From assembly GCA_964016875.1 (NCBI GenBank), contig OZ024719.1, positions 28,339,877 through 28,403,876 on the forward strand: a DNA stretch of 64,000 nt. The letters run 5' to 3'. The notes under the pieces are model-generated. The model saw only the letters and a list, made by a program, of their open reading frames with translations. It was not told the origin of the DNA and made no database searches. Positions 22,040 to 32,779 of the stretch are shown one piece after another. The DNA comes from Fallopia convolvulus (taxonomy: Eukaryota > Streptophyta > Magnoliopsida > Caryophyllales > Polygonaceae). Made by a program: the position numbers and the translations under genes. How positions within the stretch are numbered: position 1 is the first letter of the stretch; each line of letters starts with the position of its first letter.

Positions 22040-22600
22040 GACCCCAAGTGCTCCAAGAGTCAGTTGATGAAATTGCTTTGATAAGAGAATGCATGTTAGA
22101 CGCTTAAAGTCGTCAGAAATCCTATGTTGATAAACAAAGACGACCTTTAGAATTTGATGTTGGGGCTCATGTGTGGTTGAGGGTGTCACCTACTCGAAGG
22201 GTGTGGAGATTTGGGATTAAAGGAAAGTTGACTACTCGCTATGTCGGACCTTTTGAGATCTTAGAGAGGGTTGGCGAGTGGACCTTTCGCTTGGCACTTC
22301 CTCCATCCTTGGAAGGAGTTCATCCCGTGTTTCATGTGTCTCGGCTAAGGCATGCATTCCCAACCGCAACCACAAGCTTAGTTATGAATAGTTGAGAATC
22401 GAGTCAGATCATACTTTTGTTGAACAACCGATATCTATCTTGGATCGACAAATAAAGAAACTACGAAACAAGGAGATTCCTTGAGTCATAGTGCAGTGGT
22501 CTAAGCGTGGAGTTGAGGAGGTCACTTGGGAAACCGAGGCAAGTATGCAAGAGAGTTACCCAAAGCTATACTCAAGGTTGATACAGTCTATGGGGTGATG
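22040..22600 (+). pseudogene. int: Tekay integrase C-terminus and chromodomain
   Basis: After RNase H the sequence jumps from the start of the integrase N-terminal region (near 22010) to its C-terminal part: RRPLEFDVGAHVWLRVSPTR, LTTRYVGPFEILERVGEWTF and VHPVFHVSRLRHA. The zinc finger and DDE core are absent. A chromodomain remnant follows at about 22400-22560 (PISILDRQIKKLRNKEIP then VEEVTWETE), interrupted by stops. In intact chromoviruses this domain helps target insertion to chromatin. Confidence 0.82.
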
Positions 22601-22968
22601 GTCAGTACTTGAGCTTTTCATGCACCATATCTAGTACCTTAAATTGTTTTGTTGTTAATTCACTTGGTTGTGTGTTGCTTGCTTGCTAGGTTGCTTGGTT
22701 AATCATTTGCTTGTGCTTGATTGCTTGGTTGCTTATGTGAATTCAGATATTCTTGGACATGTTAAAATAGATGATATGTTGACTATATGTTCTGAAAGCA
22801 CTCCGTTCGTTGATGAATACTTTACTTTCGTTGCTATGGTCGTTTGGAAATAGTTCGAGGACGAACCTATGTTAAGGGGTGGGGATTTGTCAGACTCAAA
22901 CCAATCTCCCATCCTTATTCGTATACTAAACTTATCTCGATTTGAGTATCGAGGGCGAAACTCTTTTT

Positions 22969-22981
22969 AAGTGGGGGTATA
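22969..22981 (+). other. Tekay polypurine tract
   Basis: AAGTGGGGGTATA lies immediately before the TGTAATACCC start of the 3' LTR. Confidence 0.85.
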
Positions 22982-24235
22982 TGTAATACCCGAGTTCGTA
23001 TTCCAGTAATGTTTATAATTTTGAGCGTTATAGAATTACGACCTCTTCCCGACATTTTAATTGTTGGACCAATCTAGCATTACTCTATTTCATTCTATGT
23101 TTGGGCCTGATATCCAAATGGGCCGAAGCCCATTAATTTTTTCCCACCCTAGCCCAACATTTTCTTTCTCCTCCTTCTATCCCTAACGTGAGAAAGGTGA
23201 CTGTTCACCTCCTTCTTCCTCTTGAGAGCCGCCACTCCCTACCTCACCAATTCCCTTAATTCCCTCTTATTTCCGCTCACCTCTCTCACTCATCCTCGTT
23301 CTTTCCTCGTTTTCTCGCCTCTGTTAAAGAGTGGACGTTGTCACTTCCCTCTGAGAAGCATGACGGTGCTCGCGAGCATCCTTTCCGGCTTCCGTTTGCC
23401 CAAGCTCGCCGTTGCCGGAACACCCTTCTTTCTCGCCTCTACTCGAAGGTGACTGTCGTCGCCGGCCTCGAGAAATCGTCGTCATTGGTAGTCCTCCTCT
23501 ATTCGAGTTGGTCGCTCTAGTCAAGGTCGTCGTTTGCCGCCTCCTTTCACACTGCCATCCAAGCCCGGTTTTTCAATCCTCCTCTAAGTCATCGCCTTCT
23601 CGCATCGGATCAGACCCGGCTTCCACTAGCGATAGCTGCCAAATAGAAGAGGAAAGGTAGTGCTCGATCGGAAATCAAGACCATAAAATTGTCGTGCACT
23701 GTCACCATCCTCGATCGAGTTCAAGATCTCAACTTGCGTTCCCAATTATTCCAATAAGTAGAGGGCATAAGGTTGTGCTCCTTGCCCAATTTCAATTTCA
23801 CTCAATCGAATCATATATTGTTGTTGCTATTAGGAAGATTCAATCAATTTTGGTTTTACAGTAAAAGTTTGGTCTAGTTTTGTAGAATTGTTGTTATGGT
23901 TTAGGAGTCAACCGGTTTGTTTAGGCTTTCACTAAATTATGGCTTTTATTAGTGGAAAGAATAATTGCAAATTATTGTTGGCTAAAAATTGCCCATATGT
24001 GGAATTGTTGAATGAATTGGTTTGGAATTTGGTGTTGAAATTGATGTCAAGTAATACGAGATTGCTACTGAAAATTGGTTCAATTGTAATGTTGACCATG
24101 ACATCGTGAAATTGAATATTTATTATTGGTTATTGAATTGGTGTTGTTTGATTGAAGGTGTTGATCTAGAGTAGTAGGTAAAATACTACTAAACAAATCA
24201 TTATTGTAAAAATGTCATATTTGAAGAGTGCTAGT
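22982..24235 (+). repeat. Tekay 3' LTR, left part (to the Tat insertion)
   Basis: It starts TGTAATACCCGAGTTCG next to the polypurine tract and runs to the CTAGT target duplication at 24231-24235. It includes a GC-rich transcribed-leader-like stretch at 23160-23660 with short unrelated open frames that I do not regard as genes. The remainder of this LTR resumes at 30632. Confidence 0.88.
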
Positions 24236-25009
24236 TGATGAAATCCGAAATAACGAGGTTCGCTACGAGACAAGAAATAAGATTATTATATTTGAGTGCA
24301 AACACTTGCTCCTTTATTTATGACTTTTCTCCCAAATAACGAGGTTACACACCTATGAGATTGATGAACAACTTTAAGAATTACACCTAGACCTGCTACG
24401 AGGTTCCGAGATCAAACCTAAATGTTGCGAGGTCGACGCTAAGGCGAGGTAGATTTGGATACGTGGTGTAGAGAGCTTTGTGAGATTTTGTAGCGAGGTC
24501 TTTAGTGTAGGCGAGGTCTTTGTATGACTTGGAGTCTTTTTGTGGATTTCTCTTATTTGTAACGAGGTCTGTTGACGGTATTCCTATCACGTCGATCTTT
24601 AACAAACAAGAGAGTTCTTGAGTTCAAGTCGTTTTTCGACCCCCTCTTCCTACGAGGTCCTTCCCTATTTATAGAGAATTGGGGGGTTGAGTTTAGGCTA
24701 ATGTCCGATGTGGGATACTTGAAATAGGGGTTTTTGATTGGTCCATGAGTGAGGTCACTTGTGATTGGTTTGGGAGTGAGGTCGCCGGTGATTGGTTCAG
24801 GAGTGAGATCGCCGGTGATTGGTTCGAGTGGGCAGGCGTACTTAGCAGAGTCGGTGACGAGGTCGAGACCTCGTCCCGGGATGTTTGATAGACCTCGCGC
24901 GCGTTGGGAGTTTTTTGTTTTTAGATAACCACGTGGATGTGGGTACCCAACTTGCCTATGGGGGCCCTCCTGGGCCCACTTTTTGCTTTTGCTGTTTTGG
25001 ACATCATCA
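24236..25009 (-). repeat. Tat-derived element, 3' LTR (minus orientation)
   Basis: Bounded by TGATG and CATCATCA and nearly identical to 29854-30626. TATTTATA at 24666-24673 reads as a TATA box on the minus strand, in agreement with the orientation inferred from the primer site. Short GAGGT(C/T) motifs recur throughout. Confidence 0.9.
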
Positions 25010-25256
25010 CAACCCATGGCCTAAGGGCCTCGCCCCGAGGGTCGTAGGGCATAAGTTCCCTGGATTTTGCGAGATGTGGGGTGTTTTTTAGTGGTTATGA
25101 AGGTCTCGAGGTTGGGAGGGCGTTTTTGCGAGGTGTGAGGCTCTATTCTGCGTGGATAAAGATCCCTGGGCCTTTTCGCCGTTTTCTTCTTAGTGGGCCG
25201 TCTAGGTAAAAGGCCCAAGAAGCCTTTCGGGAGTGGGGGGAGGCTCAGATCTGCTC

Positions 25257-25264
25257 TATATAAG
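25257..25264 (+). promoter_or_regulatory. TATA box of the antisense gene
   Basis: TATATAAG in CTCTATATAAGGGCG lies on the plus strand, about 30 bp upstream of a pyrimidine-rich CATCATCTCTCTCC region that would suit a transcription start. A donor-like GTAAGT at 25429-25434 follows, so a 5' UTR exon of about 140 bp is plausible. Confidence 0.65.
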
Positions 25265-25428
25265 GGCGTATCCCACACGCTTCCTCCCATCATCTCTCTC
25301 CAATATTCTCGCTCTTTCTCTCTCTGTCTCTTCGTCTTCTTTTGAGCGGTTTCTCCAGACGGTTTTCGACGAGCTTTCCGCCGTTCGCTAGTTACGCCAA
25401 CGCCTTCCGTTCGTCAACATTTAAACAA

Positions 25429-26458
25429 GTAAGTTCTTGATCTTCTTCCTCCTGTCTTTCGGTATTTTTTGCTTTTGATTCTTTGCTTGTTCACCTTTCG
25501 CCCCGCGTTTCGTAAGGGCGACGGTGAGTCGCCCGGCGTTTCGCGCCGGCGTCACGGTGGCGAAGCGGCGGTGGCAGGGTTGTTGCGTTTTTTGCGTTTG
25601 CTTTTTGTTATTTTTTCTTCGTTCTTTCTTCGTTTCGTTTCGCATCTGGGTGGTTGTTTGTGGTTTCAGGGTGTTTCTTCGTTCTTCGCTTGCTTCCGTT
25701 TCGCACCTGGGTGAGTGCTTACGATTTCTGGGTGTTTCTCCGCTGGTTGCGCGGCGGCGTTGTTGGTGGTTTTTGTTCTGTAGAGCCCTCGTCTTCCCTT
25801 GGTTTTTCGTCTCCTCTCCTTTCTTCTTGCCCTGCTTTTCTCCCCTCTTTTTTCTTTGCGTTATGCTCCGGGGGGCGGTGTTGTGAGACGGTGGTGAGAT
25901 GGTGGGGGGGGGGGGGGTTTGCCGCCGCGAAGGTATTGTTGGGTTTTCCGGGTTTATCATTTTTCTTTCTTTCTTTTTTGCTTGGGGCGACGGTTGAACT
26001 CCCGTTTCTCCGCCCACCATTTTTCGAATTTCGAAAACCCTCGGGAGCCCAAACATCATGATGTCTGATTGACGGGACGTTTGGGCTTCCGCCGCTGGCC
26101 TCCACCGCTGGTTGGCCTTCTTTTTTCTCTTTCCTTCCTTTTGGCGCTTCAAATTCTTCTTTGCCGTCCTATCTTGTCTGAATAGCCCGTAGGGTGCCAC
26201 GTGGCCTTTCCCTCTATGACCTCGCGTTGCTTTGTCCCTCGAGGTTGCGATCTCGTGCTCTTTTCTTTTCGAGGTTATAATCTCGTGCCTTTCCCTTTTC
26301 GAGGTTATGACCTCGTGCTCTTTTCTTTTCGAGGTTATGATCTCGTGCTTTGTTCTGGGGCTTGACTTCGTCTTTTCTTCTTCCCCGGGGTCATGATCTC
26401 GTGTTTTTCTCTTTCTTTGCCTTGCCTTTAGTGCCTTACTGACCTCTTCTTTTCCAGG
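25429..26458 (+). other. Putative 5' UTR intron of the antisense gene
   Basis: The stretch starts AA|GTAAGT at 25429 and ends in a pyrimidine-rich TTCTTTTCCAG near 26458, 35 bp before the ATG at 26493. It contains a run of about 15 G (25903-25917), T/C-rich sequence and repeated CTCGTGCTCTTTTC-type units at 26220-26400, but no credible protein on either strand. Confidence 0.5.
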
Positions 26459-26492
26459 TGCTAGCTTTTCGCGGCCTGGACGTTGTCTTTTC

Positions 26493-29215
26493 ATGCCTAG
26501 GAGAGCCTCTGCGAGCCCACCGCCTGGCTTTGTTTTTAATTTCCAAGAGAGTTTCTATCAGGAGGTCTCCGAGTCTGTAGGAAGCGTAGAGCCTAGTGAT
26601 TCCCAGAACCCGAGTTACCCTTCGTTGGTCTTCAGCGAGCCCTCATCCAGAGACTCCGCCGTTTCGATCAGTTCGCATTTCCCTCGTCTGCGCGTATACT
26701 CTGGTGTTGAAATGGCTTCCTCTTCTTCTCCTGATGCGATTGCCGCTGAGGTCGAGGCGAGGTAGGACGCGGCCGTTGCCTCAGCTTCGGCCGCATACGT
26801 GCCCTCGAGCTTTCCCGAGGCCTACAATACTGATGCTGTATCCGGCGTTCCCGTCGTCCTCAGAGAACGGATTCCCATGAGTCCGAGTACGCCCGAGGCC
26901 TACCTGTCCGAGGGGGTGGCCTCCGATTTAAAGCTGGGTGACCTCGCGGACATAGCTAGAGATTTCCCCTGGCCTGAGGGAGTCGAGCTGGCACTGCCAG
27001 AGGAGGAGGGGCGGCCCCTGGCGTCCTACGAGGGGTGTGCGGTCGTGAACCTCGTCAGCCTTCAAGCGGGCTTTAGGCTGCCCCTGGCCCAGCACATCGT
27101 TGATTTCTTGTGGGCCATGGGTGTCTGCCCCGCTCAGTTGTTCCCGAACGCCTGGCGGTTGTTGTGTGCTTACACGATTCGAAGTCGCGAGCTTCTGGAC
27201 GAGCCGAATCTCAACGACTTGTCGGCGTTAGTCTTGGCGAGGAGAGAACCTCGTTGTTCCCTGGTCAACCTCAGCACACCGAACGTCAAAATCATTTCGA
27301 CCCAGTTGAACTGCGGGACGTGGAAACCTAAATGGTTTTTGGTCCGAGACCTCAGCGGGAGATATCTTAATTTCCCTGTGGCACCGGGCAACTACGAGAG
27401 ATGCGTGTGCCCGTACAAGGTCGCTGAGTTCCAGGCGCTCAAAGCCAAGTACGCCCCAGCGTACCAGGCGCCATACGAGCGCTACCTTTCTCAGGACCGG
27501 TTGGAGCGGGCTAGGTTGAGCCTCAGTTTCCCTCCTCGCGAGGGCGGAGAGGGTATTTTATTATCGCCATTTCCCAGATTGTTTTTCTTCCTGTATGTTT
27601 GCGGGGTCATACACCTCGTTTCCTTCGTTTCTGACCTCGTCCTAACCTGCTGTTTTCTTTTTACTTCTTTCTTGACAGTGAACTTTCTGCACGCTCTTAC
27701 CACGACGTCAAAGGGGAAACAACCTATGACGTCTACTTCCAAGACCCCTGCTCCCCGGGTCCTCAAGGGGATATCAATCAAAGAGCCGAGCTCGCAAACG
27801 AGAGCAGGCACCACGCAGCCGGGACCTGTCCCGCCAACGGCCGCGGCAGGGGGAGCCCTGCCCAAGGGGAGCGTTCCGAGGGCGTCGCAGTGGGACGTCA
27901 CGGGGCCGCCCCTGGGGGAGAAAAGGCCTGATGTGGTTCCGCCAAAGGGGGCCACCGCGAAGGGGACCACTCATCCACCCCGGGCGTCCGACGATAAGAC
28001 CCTGCGAAAAAGGAAGGAAGCGGGGTCTTCCCCTGAGAAGAAGAAAAAGCCCCGGTCGGGCGACCACCAAAGAAGCTCGCTGGAGTTGGAACTCATTCCC
28101 GCCTTCAACTTCGAAGGGCGAAGCCGTGGGGATACGGGCCCCCACCCTGCCAGGTTTCATTGTCCCGGACCCATCAGGGGGACCCCGCTGGACTGGGCCC
28201 GGGGAGATTACAAGGAGGAGGTCGCGTGGGCCAACAACCTCACCGAGGCAGCGCTTGACGACGAAGCCGCTCGGTATTCGGCCATGGTAAGCCTCTTCTT
28301 TCTTTTTTGTTTTCGTGTGTTTGATTCTTGTCTCTTTCTTGTTTCTTTTCTTATCCTTCTGTGAACCTGCATCACACCTTTTTTGACAATTACAACCGAA
28401 GTCGCATCGTCCTACTTCATTCGAGGATGGAAAAGATGGAGGCCGCGCTTCGGGCCCGCAGCGAGGTGTGCGAGCGACAGGCCAAGGAGTTGGCCGAGGT
28501 CGCGGAGTCGTCTAAGGCCGCGTAGGCTGCGACCAAGAAGCGGGTTGAGGCCGCGGAGGCCGCAGCAAGGGAGGAGGTGAAGGCGGCGAGGGAAGGGGAG
28601 AAGAGGGCGAGGGGCGAGGCTAAGGTTCTGCGGAGCGAGGTTGACGGGCTTCGAGGTAAGCTCTCCGCTGAGCATGAGTTCTACAAGGCAAAGGAGGCGG
28701 AGTTCCTGAGGGCCGAGGAGGAGATCAGGCGCCTCGAGGGGCGTATTGTTGAACTCAACAAGGAAGTCGAGGCCGCGGGTCCCAGGTATGTGGACTGGGA
28801 GGAGTACAAGGCGGAGCTGGTGGAGAGTGTGAGGACGATGTTCCACCAGGCCGTCCGTATGGGCGTAAAGCAGGCGGTGGCCAAGTATGGGCACCTCAAC
28901 CCCCAGATCATCTTCTTCAACCCCAACTACAATGAAACCATGGGGGAGCTAGGGTCGACGGATCCCGAGGGGGAATGCGAGTTCTTCCTCAACGAGGACG
29001 GGACTGTGTCCAGCGTTGCGCCACCCGAGGTAGAGCTTGTTGGGGGGAACCCGGAGTTAACCTCCACGGGACCTCAGCCTACGACCAGCGCGCCCGCGCC
29101 TCTTGCTTCCGTTGCCCCTGCTGAAACTGCTCCTACTGAGGCCTTGGCTGGCTCCGCCGAAACCCCTAAGACCATTGATCTTACAGGTTCCGAGGTTGAG
29201 ACCTCGAAGAGATGA
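26493..29215 (+). pseudogene. Antisense extra ORF of Tat element (PF04195-like 'putative gypsy type transposon' protein)
   Basis: The ATG at 26493 starts MPRRASASPPPGFVFNFQES. The frame meets TAG at 26763 and otherwise continues to about 28285. The core (about 27040-27400) includes LVSLQAGFRLPLAQHIVDFL, PNAWRLLCAYTI and TWKPKWFLVRDL, resembling the PF04195 domain found in extra ORFs of plant Tat elements. A basic, proline-rich linker follows. Splice-like borders occur near 27551/27679 and at 28286 (ATG|GTAAGC). The last exon, about 28412-29215, is a long Glu/Lys/Ala coiled coil with one TAG at 28523, then VRTMFHQAVRMGVKQAVAKY and an acidic C-terminus. Function is unknown. It runs opposite to the element's own transcript. 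Two single TAG stops suggest recent decay. Confidence 0.75.
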
Positions 29216-29560
29216 TAACTCTCCTTTTTTTTCATTCTAGTGGCCCTACGGGGTTTGTAATTGAAACATCCTTCTTTCTCCTCTTTTTTTGTTTGGGTGA
29301 CCCTACGGGGTCTGTAATTAAAACATCTGTTTTTGGTCTATGCCCTTCGTCATTTTCTTTTCCTATGCTTGTTTGCTTTAGACTTTCTTGCATATTCCTT
29401 ATCCGTCCAACCCCATGGTTCGAGTGTCACATCTTCTGTGGGGCTTGGACCACACCGGGCGTTGTAGTCTTGTGGCGAGGTCGTGAGCCTCCGTTCGGAC
29501 CTCGTTTTTGTGGAAGTTCGTCCCAACCTAAAAAATAGTCGTCTGCGAACCTCGTTCGTG

Positions 29561-29770
29561 TCACGAGACTTTCCAACCCCGAGCGGGGAGTGAGGGGTGG
29601 GACTCTTCAACGAGACTCTTCAACCCCAAGCGGGAAGCGAGGGGTGGAATGTTGTATGTCCAGCCTGGCGGGACCACAAAAGGGTACCCTGACGGACCTG
29701 CCGTCGCCCATGGAGGGGTCTCGGCCATATTGTCGGGATGTTGAGGGAAGAAATTGTTTGGACAAGCCAT
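29561..29770 (-). pseudogene. gag: gag N-terminal stub of the Tat-derived element
   Basis: The first minus-strand ORF after the primer site begins MACPNNFFPQHPDNMAETPP and continues through a Pro/Gly-rich stretch for about 45 residues, as expected for a Tat gag start. It then reads through a short tandem duplication (units around 29570-29610 and 29611-29650, each with GTGAGGGGTGG-like sequence) and stops. The remaining gag and all of pol are absent. Position, just inside the primer site, is the main evidence. Confidence 0.6.
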
Positions 29771-29834
29771 TTTGAGGGGGTTTTAGGAATCAAGGTTTGC
29801 ACTAAAAAATGGGGAGCTGCTTAGGATGAAGAGG

Positions 29835-29852
29835 TTCCCACAGACGGCGCCA
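29835..29852 (-). other. Primer binding site of the Tat-derived element
   Basis: On the minus strand the sequence TGGCGCCGTCTGTGGGAA lies one base inside the LTR. This is the form used by many plant Tat elements and it fixes the element's orientation. Confidence 0.85.
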
Positions 29853-29853
29853 G

Positions 29854-30626
29854 TGATGAAATCCGAAATAACGAGGTTCGCTACGAGACAAGAAATAAGA
29901 TTATTATATTTGAGTGCAAACACTTGCTCCTTTATTTATGACTTTTCTCCCAAATAACGAGGTACACACCTATGAGATTGATGAACAACTTTAAGAATTA
30001 CACCTAGACCTCCTACGAGGTTCCGAGATCAAACCTAAATGTTGCGAGGTCGACGCTAAGGCGAGGTAGATTTGGATACGTGGTGTAGAGAGCTTTGTGA
30101 GATTTTGTAGCGAGGTCTTTAGTGTAGGCGAGGTCTTTGTATGACTTGGAGTCTTTTTGTGGATTTCTCTTATCTGTAACGAGGTCTGTTGACGGTATTC
30201 CTATCACGTCGATCTTTAACAAACAAGAGAGTTCTTGAGTTCAAGTCGTTTTTCGACCCCCTCTTCCTACGAGGTCCTTCCCTATTTATAGAGAATTGGG
30301 GGGCTGAGTTTAGGCTAATGTCCGATGTGGGATACTTGAAATAGGGGTTTTTGATTGGTCCATGAGTGAGGTCACCTGTGATTGGTTTGGGAGTGAGGTC
30401 GTCGGTGATTGGTTCAGGAGTGAGGTCGCCGGTGATTGGTTCGAGCGGGCGGGCGTACTTAGCAGAGTCGGTGACGAGGTCGAGACCTCGTCCCGGGATG
30501 TTTGATAGACCTCGCGCGCGTTGGGAGTTTTTTGTTTTTAGATAACCACGTGAATGTGGGTACCCAACTTGCCTATGGGGGCCCTCCTGGGCCCACTTTT
30601 TGCTTTTGTTGTTTTGGACATCATCA
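29854..30626 (-). repeat. Tat-derived element, 5' LTR (minus orientation)
   Basis: This is the partner of 24236-25009, starting TGATGAAATCC and ending CATCATCA on the plus strand. A minus-strand TATA box (TATTTATA, 30283-30290) would start the element transcript. Confidence 0.9.
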
Positions 30627-30631
30627 CTAGT

Positions 30632-32079
30632 AACTAGTAATCTAGGCTGGAATCGAACGGGTGACAAGGATAGGTTGGTTTGGAAATCGTAAGTGTTCAC
30701 CAAAAATCGATAACATCAACAAGCATCAAAATAGAAAATACTCTTAGCTTGTTTGAGGCGTTAAGTTTCGTGTTTTGCTCTCTTCGATAGTTATAATTTT
30801 GCTTATTGAATTGTTAGGAATCGGTAATGTTCACGTGTGACTAGTTCGAGCCTAAATTCTTCCGCTACGTATTTGTGTTCGTCTCGTAAGGTAAGTCATT
30901 CTCGACTTGCTCGGCTTTATTCTAGTCTTGTTAGATTTCATGCCGTGATTGTGAGATTGGTTTTGGGAACTAGTCCCGATTGTATGTTTTCCTGGTAAAA
31001 TGTTTTCTTGTATGATGTGATGCGCTTTCTATCCCAAATGTTTTCTAGTAAAAGAAACGGTATCGTTTTCTCTATGCTGGCAGCGTAACCGACATGATCA
31101 TGTGTGATGATTGTCGGTGGCGAGGAGGCGTCTAGCCATGGTTGTGTGTCGGTCGGGCCCCTTTAAAAATAAAAATTAATTGCTTGTTTTTGGCAAGTGC
31201 TCTGGTGGAGGCTTGACCAGAGGTTGGAAGGATGACGTATATGAAAAATGGGAGGGCCTGCCACTGCACGCGGGCGCAGGTGAGTTAGCATCGTAGATGG
31301 GATTTGGTGGAGGAAGGGAGAATTGCATTTCCCAATAGGATTGTGAATGGTTTTTGTGTGTGTGTGTGTCTGATTACTTAGTTGGTTTCCGACCTTGTGA
31401 ATTTTTGTTACGGTTGATGAATTGCTTGTTTTGTTGTATTTCCCTTTATTTGTTGAATGTCGAAGAGTTGGTTATTATTACGAATGCTTTACTTTTGTGC
31501 TTGTTAGTTTGATTATGATATGTCTCGTTGCCTTTCCTTTCACCTAATCTCTAGGTTGTGGAAATGTGTGTTGGCCTATTCTGTTTTGTTTAATTCACTT
31601 GTTAAAGGTTATGTTGTTGGCTAATTGTTGTTTTTCAAACGTCTTACCATTGCCGCTTGTTATCTAGCTTGCCTAGGATAATAGTTGACCCCTCGGGGAC
31701 TTATTTTTCAGTTCCAAGTACTCATACAGGTCCCGTGTTGGAGCCTAGGTTAGATGTTGCGGCAGATCGTTGACGCGTGTCACTAGGTTTCAGAGTGGGT
31801 TGAGTGTTCTGTTTAGCTTTGTTATTCGTCTTGGATATTGCACCCTTTTGTTAACTTTAGCGGATTTCTTGTGGTTGTTGTGACTTGACTAAATGTTGGG
31901 ATCTCATGCATGACATTGTACAGAAATGTTTTTTTAAATGATAGTTGGATGATTTAAATGCGTTTTCTCGTCGTGCCCGAGTTGCAAGGTCCAGGTGTTT
32001 TAGTTGTCAAACTAACTTTGGTAGTGTCCGAGAGGGCAAACTACTGAGTAATACCCCGACGTTAAGACATGGTGTTACA
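30632..32079 (+). repeat. Tekay 3' LTR, right part
   Basis: It resumes after the second CTAGT duplication and ends GTGTTACA at 32079. From about 30704 it matches the 5' LTR fragment 17338-18572. A TG microsatellite lies at about 31357-31369. The 140-bp segment lost from the 5' LTR is present here (about 30893-31040). Confidence 0.9.
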
Positions 32080-32779
32080 GAACAGGGCAAAATAAAGAAA
32101 ATAAGGTGATTAAAGTCTTATTCTGTTCATAAGTAAAAGAAGCATAATAAAGATTAAATAGGAAAATTTGCTTCTTTTGTTATTAAAAAAGGTTTGGACA
32201 ATTTAAGAAGAAATGTGCCTAAATGTCAATTGAGACGTGTAAAGAAAGTCACATTTCTTAAATTTGTCTTGCTCTCAAGTAAAGTACTATCTAGAAACAT
32301 TTGATAGTTTGTTTTACGTATTACTACAAATATTAGTGTTTCTATGGAAGAATAAATTTACTTGAGGATGTAGAGTTTGGAGGGGAAGGATTGCGAAACA
32401 TCTCTTTGATGAAGTTGTCTTATGAAGAGAATTTAGTTTCTTTATCAAGTGTTATCATTGAAAGCAATCAGGATATAATTATAATGCTTTCTAGTAACAA
32501 CTTCAGTTTTAGACAACATTAAAGTTCCTCCCATATATCAAACTCAACAACCTCAAGAAGTGTCACTACAGTGATCCAATAAACAAAGGAGATATTCTTC
32601 TTTGGATGATGGTATTGTATATCTTGTAGAACACAAGGATTTTGTTGGTGTGTTTTTTAGATGATCAATTTTACACACCTAATGGAATAAGAAGATCTTG
32701 CAGATCCGAATTGCATAAGATGATCCAGTTAATTTTCTACAAGATATTCATCAGTTATTGCTCTAATAAATGGATCGTT

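Larger units (their letters stand above)
24236..30626 (-). mobile_element. Tat-lineage-derived non-autonomous LTR element, 6.4 kb
   Basis: Two LTRs of 774 and 773 bp (24236-25009, 29854-30626) are flanked by the 5-bp target duplication CTAGT (24231-24235, 30627-30631). On the minus strand the order is 5' LTR, primer site CTGGCGCCGTCTGTGGGAA, a gag N-terminal stub, then no pol at all. The middle is occupied by a gene on the plus strand, antisense to the element. The primer site and the PF04195-like antisense gene are features of plant Tat elements. I counted about a dozen differences between the LTRs by eye, so the insertion is fairly recent. Confidence 0.88.
17338..32079 (+). mobile_element. 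Tekay/Del chromovirus (Ty3/gypsy), degenerate
   Basis: Order: 3' part of the 5' LTR (17338-18572), Met-tRNA primer site, decayed gag, protease, RT/RNase H, integrase C-terminus with chromodomain, polypurine tract, then a 2.7-kb 3' LTR (22982-24235 plus 30632-32079) split by a later insertion. The 5' part of the 5' LTR is displaced by the CACTA insertion. Long LTRs, TGTAATACCC...GTGTTACA termini and the chromodomain support Tekay/Del. The integrase zinc finger and catalytic core are missing. GAACA follows the right end. Confidence 0.88.

Noticed and set aside
23160..23660. Overlapping GC-rich open frames in the Tekay 3' LTR
   Set aside because: They are in a GC-rich LTR leader, overlap in several frames and show no domain.
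25421..26494. A 357-codon open frame on the minus strand, rich in Lys, Arg and Glu
   Set aside because: It is the complement of a CT-rich leader/intron with repeated CTCGTGCTCTTTTC-type units. Composition explains the open frame; there is no domain and it lies opposite the likely leader intron of the antisense gene.
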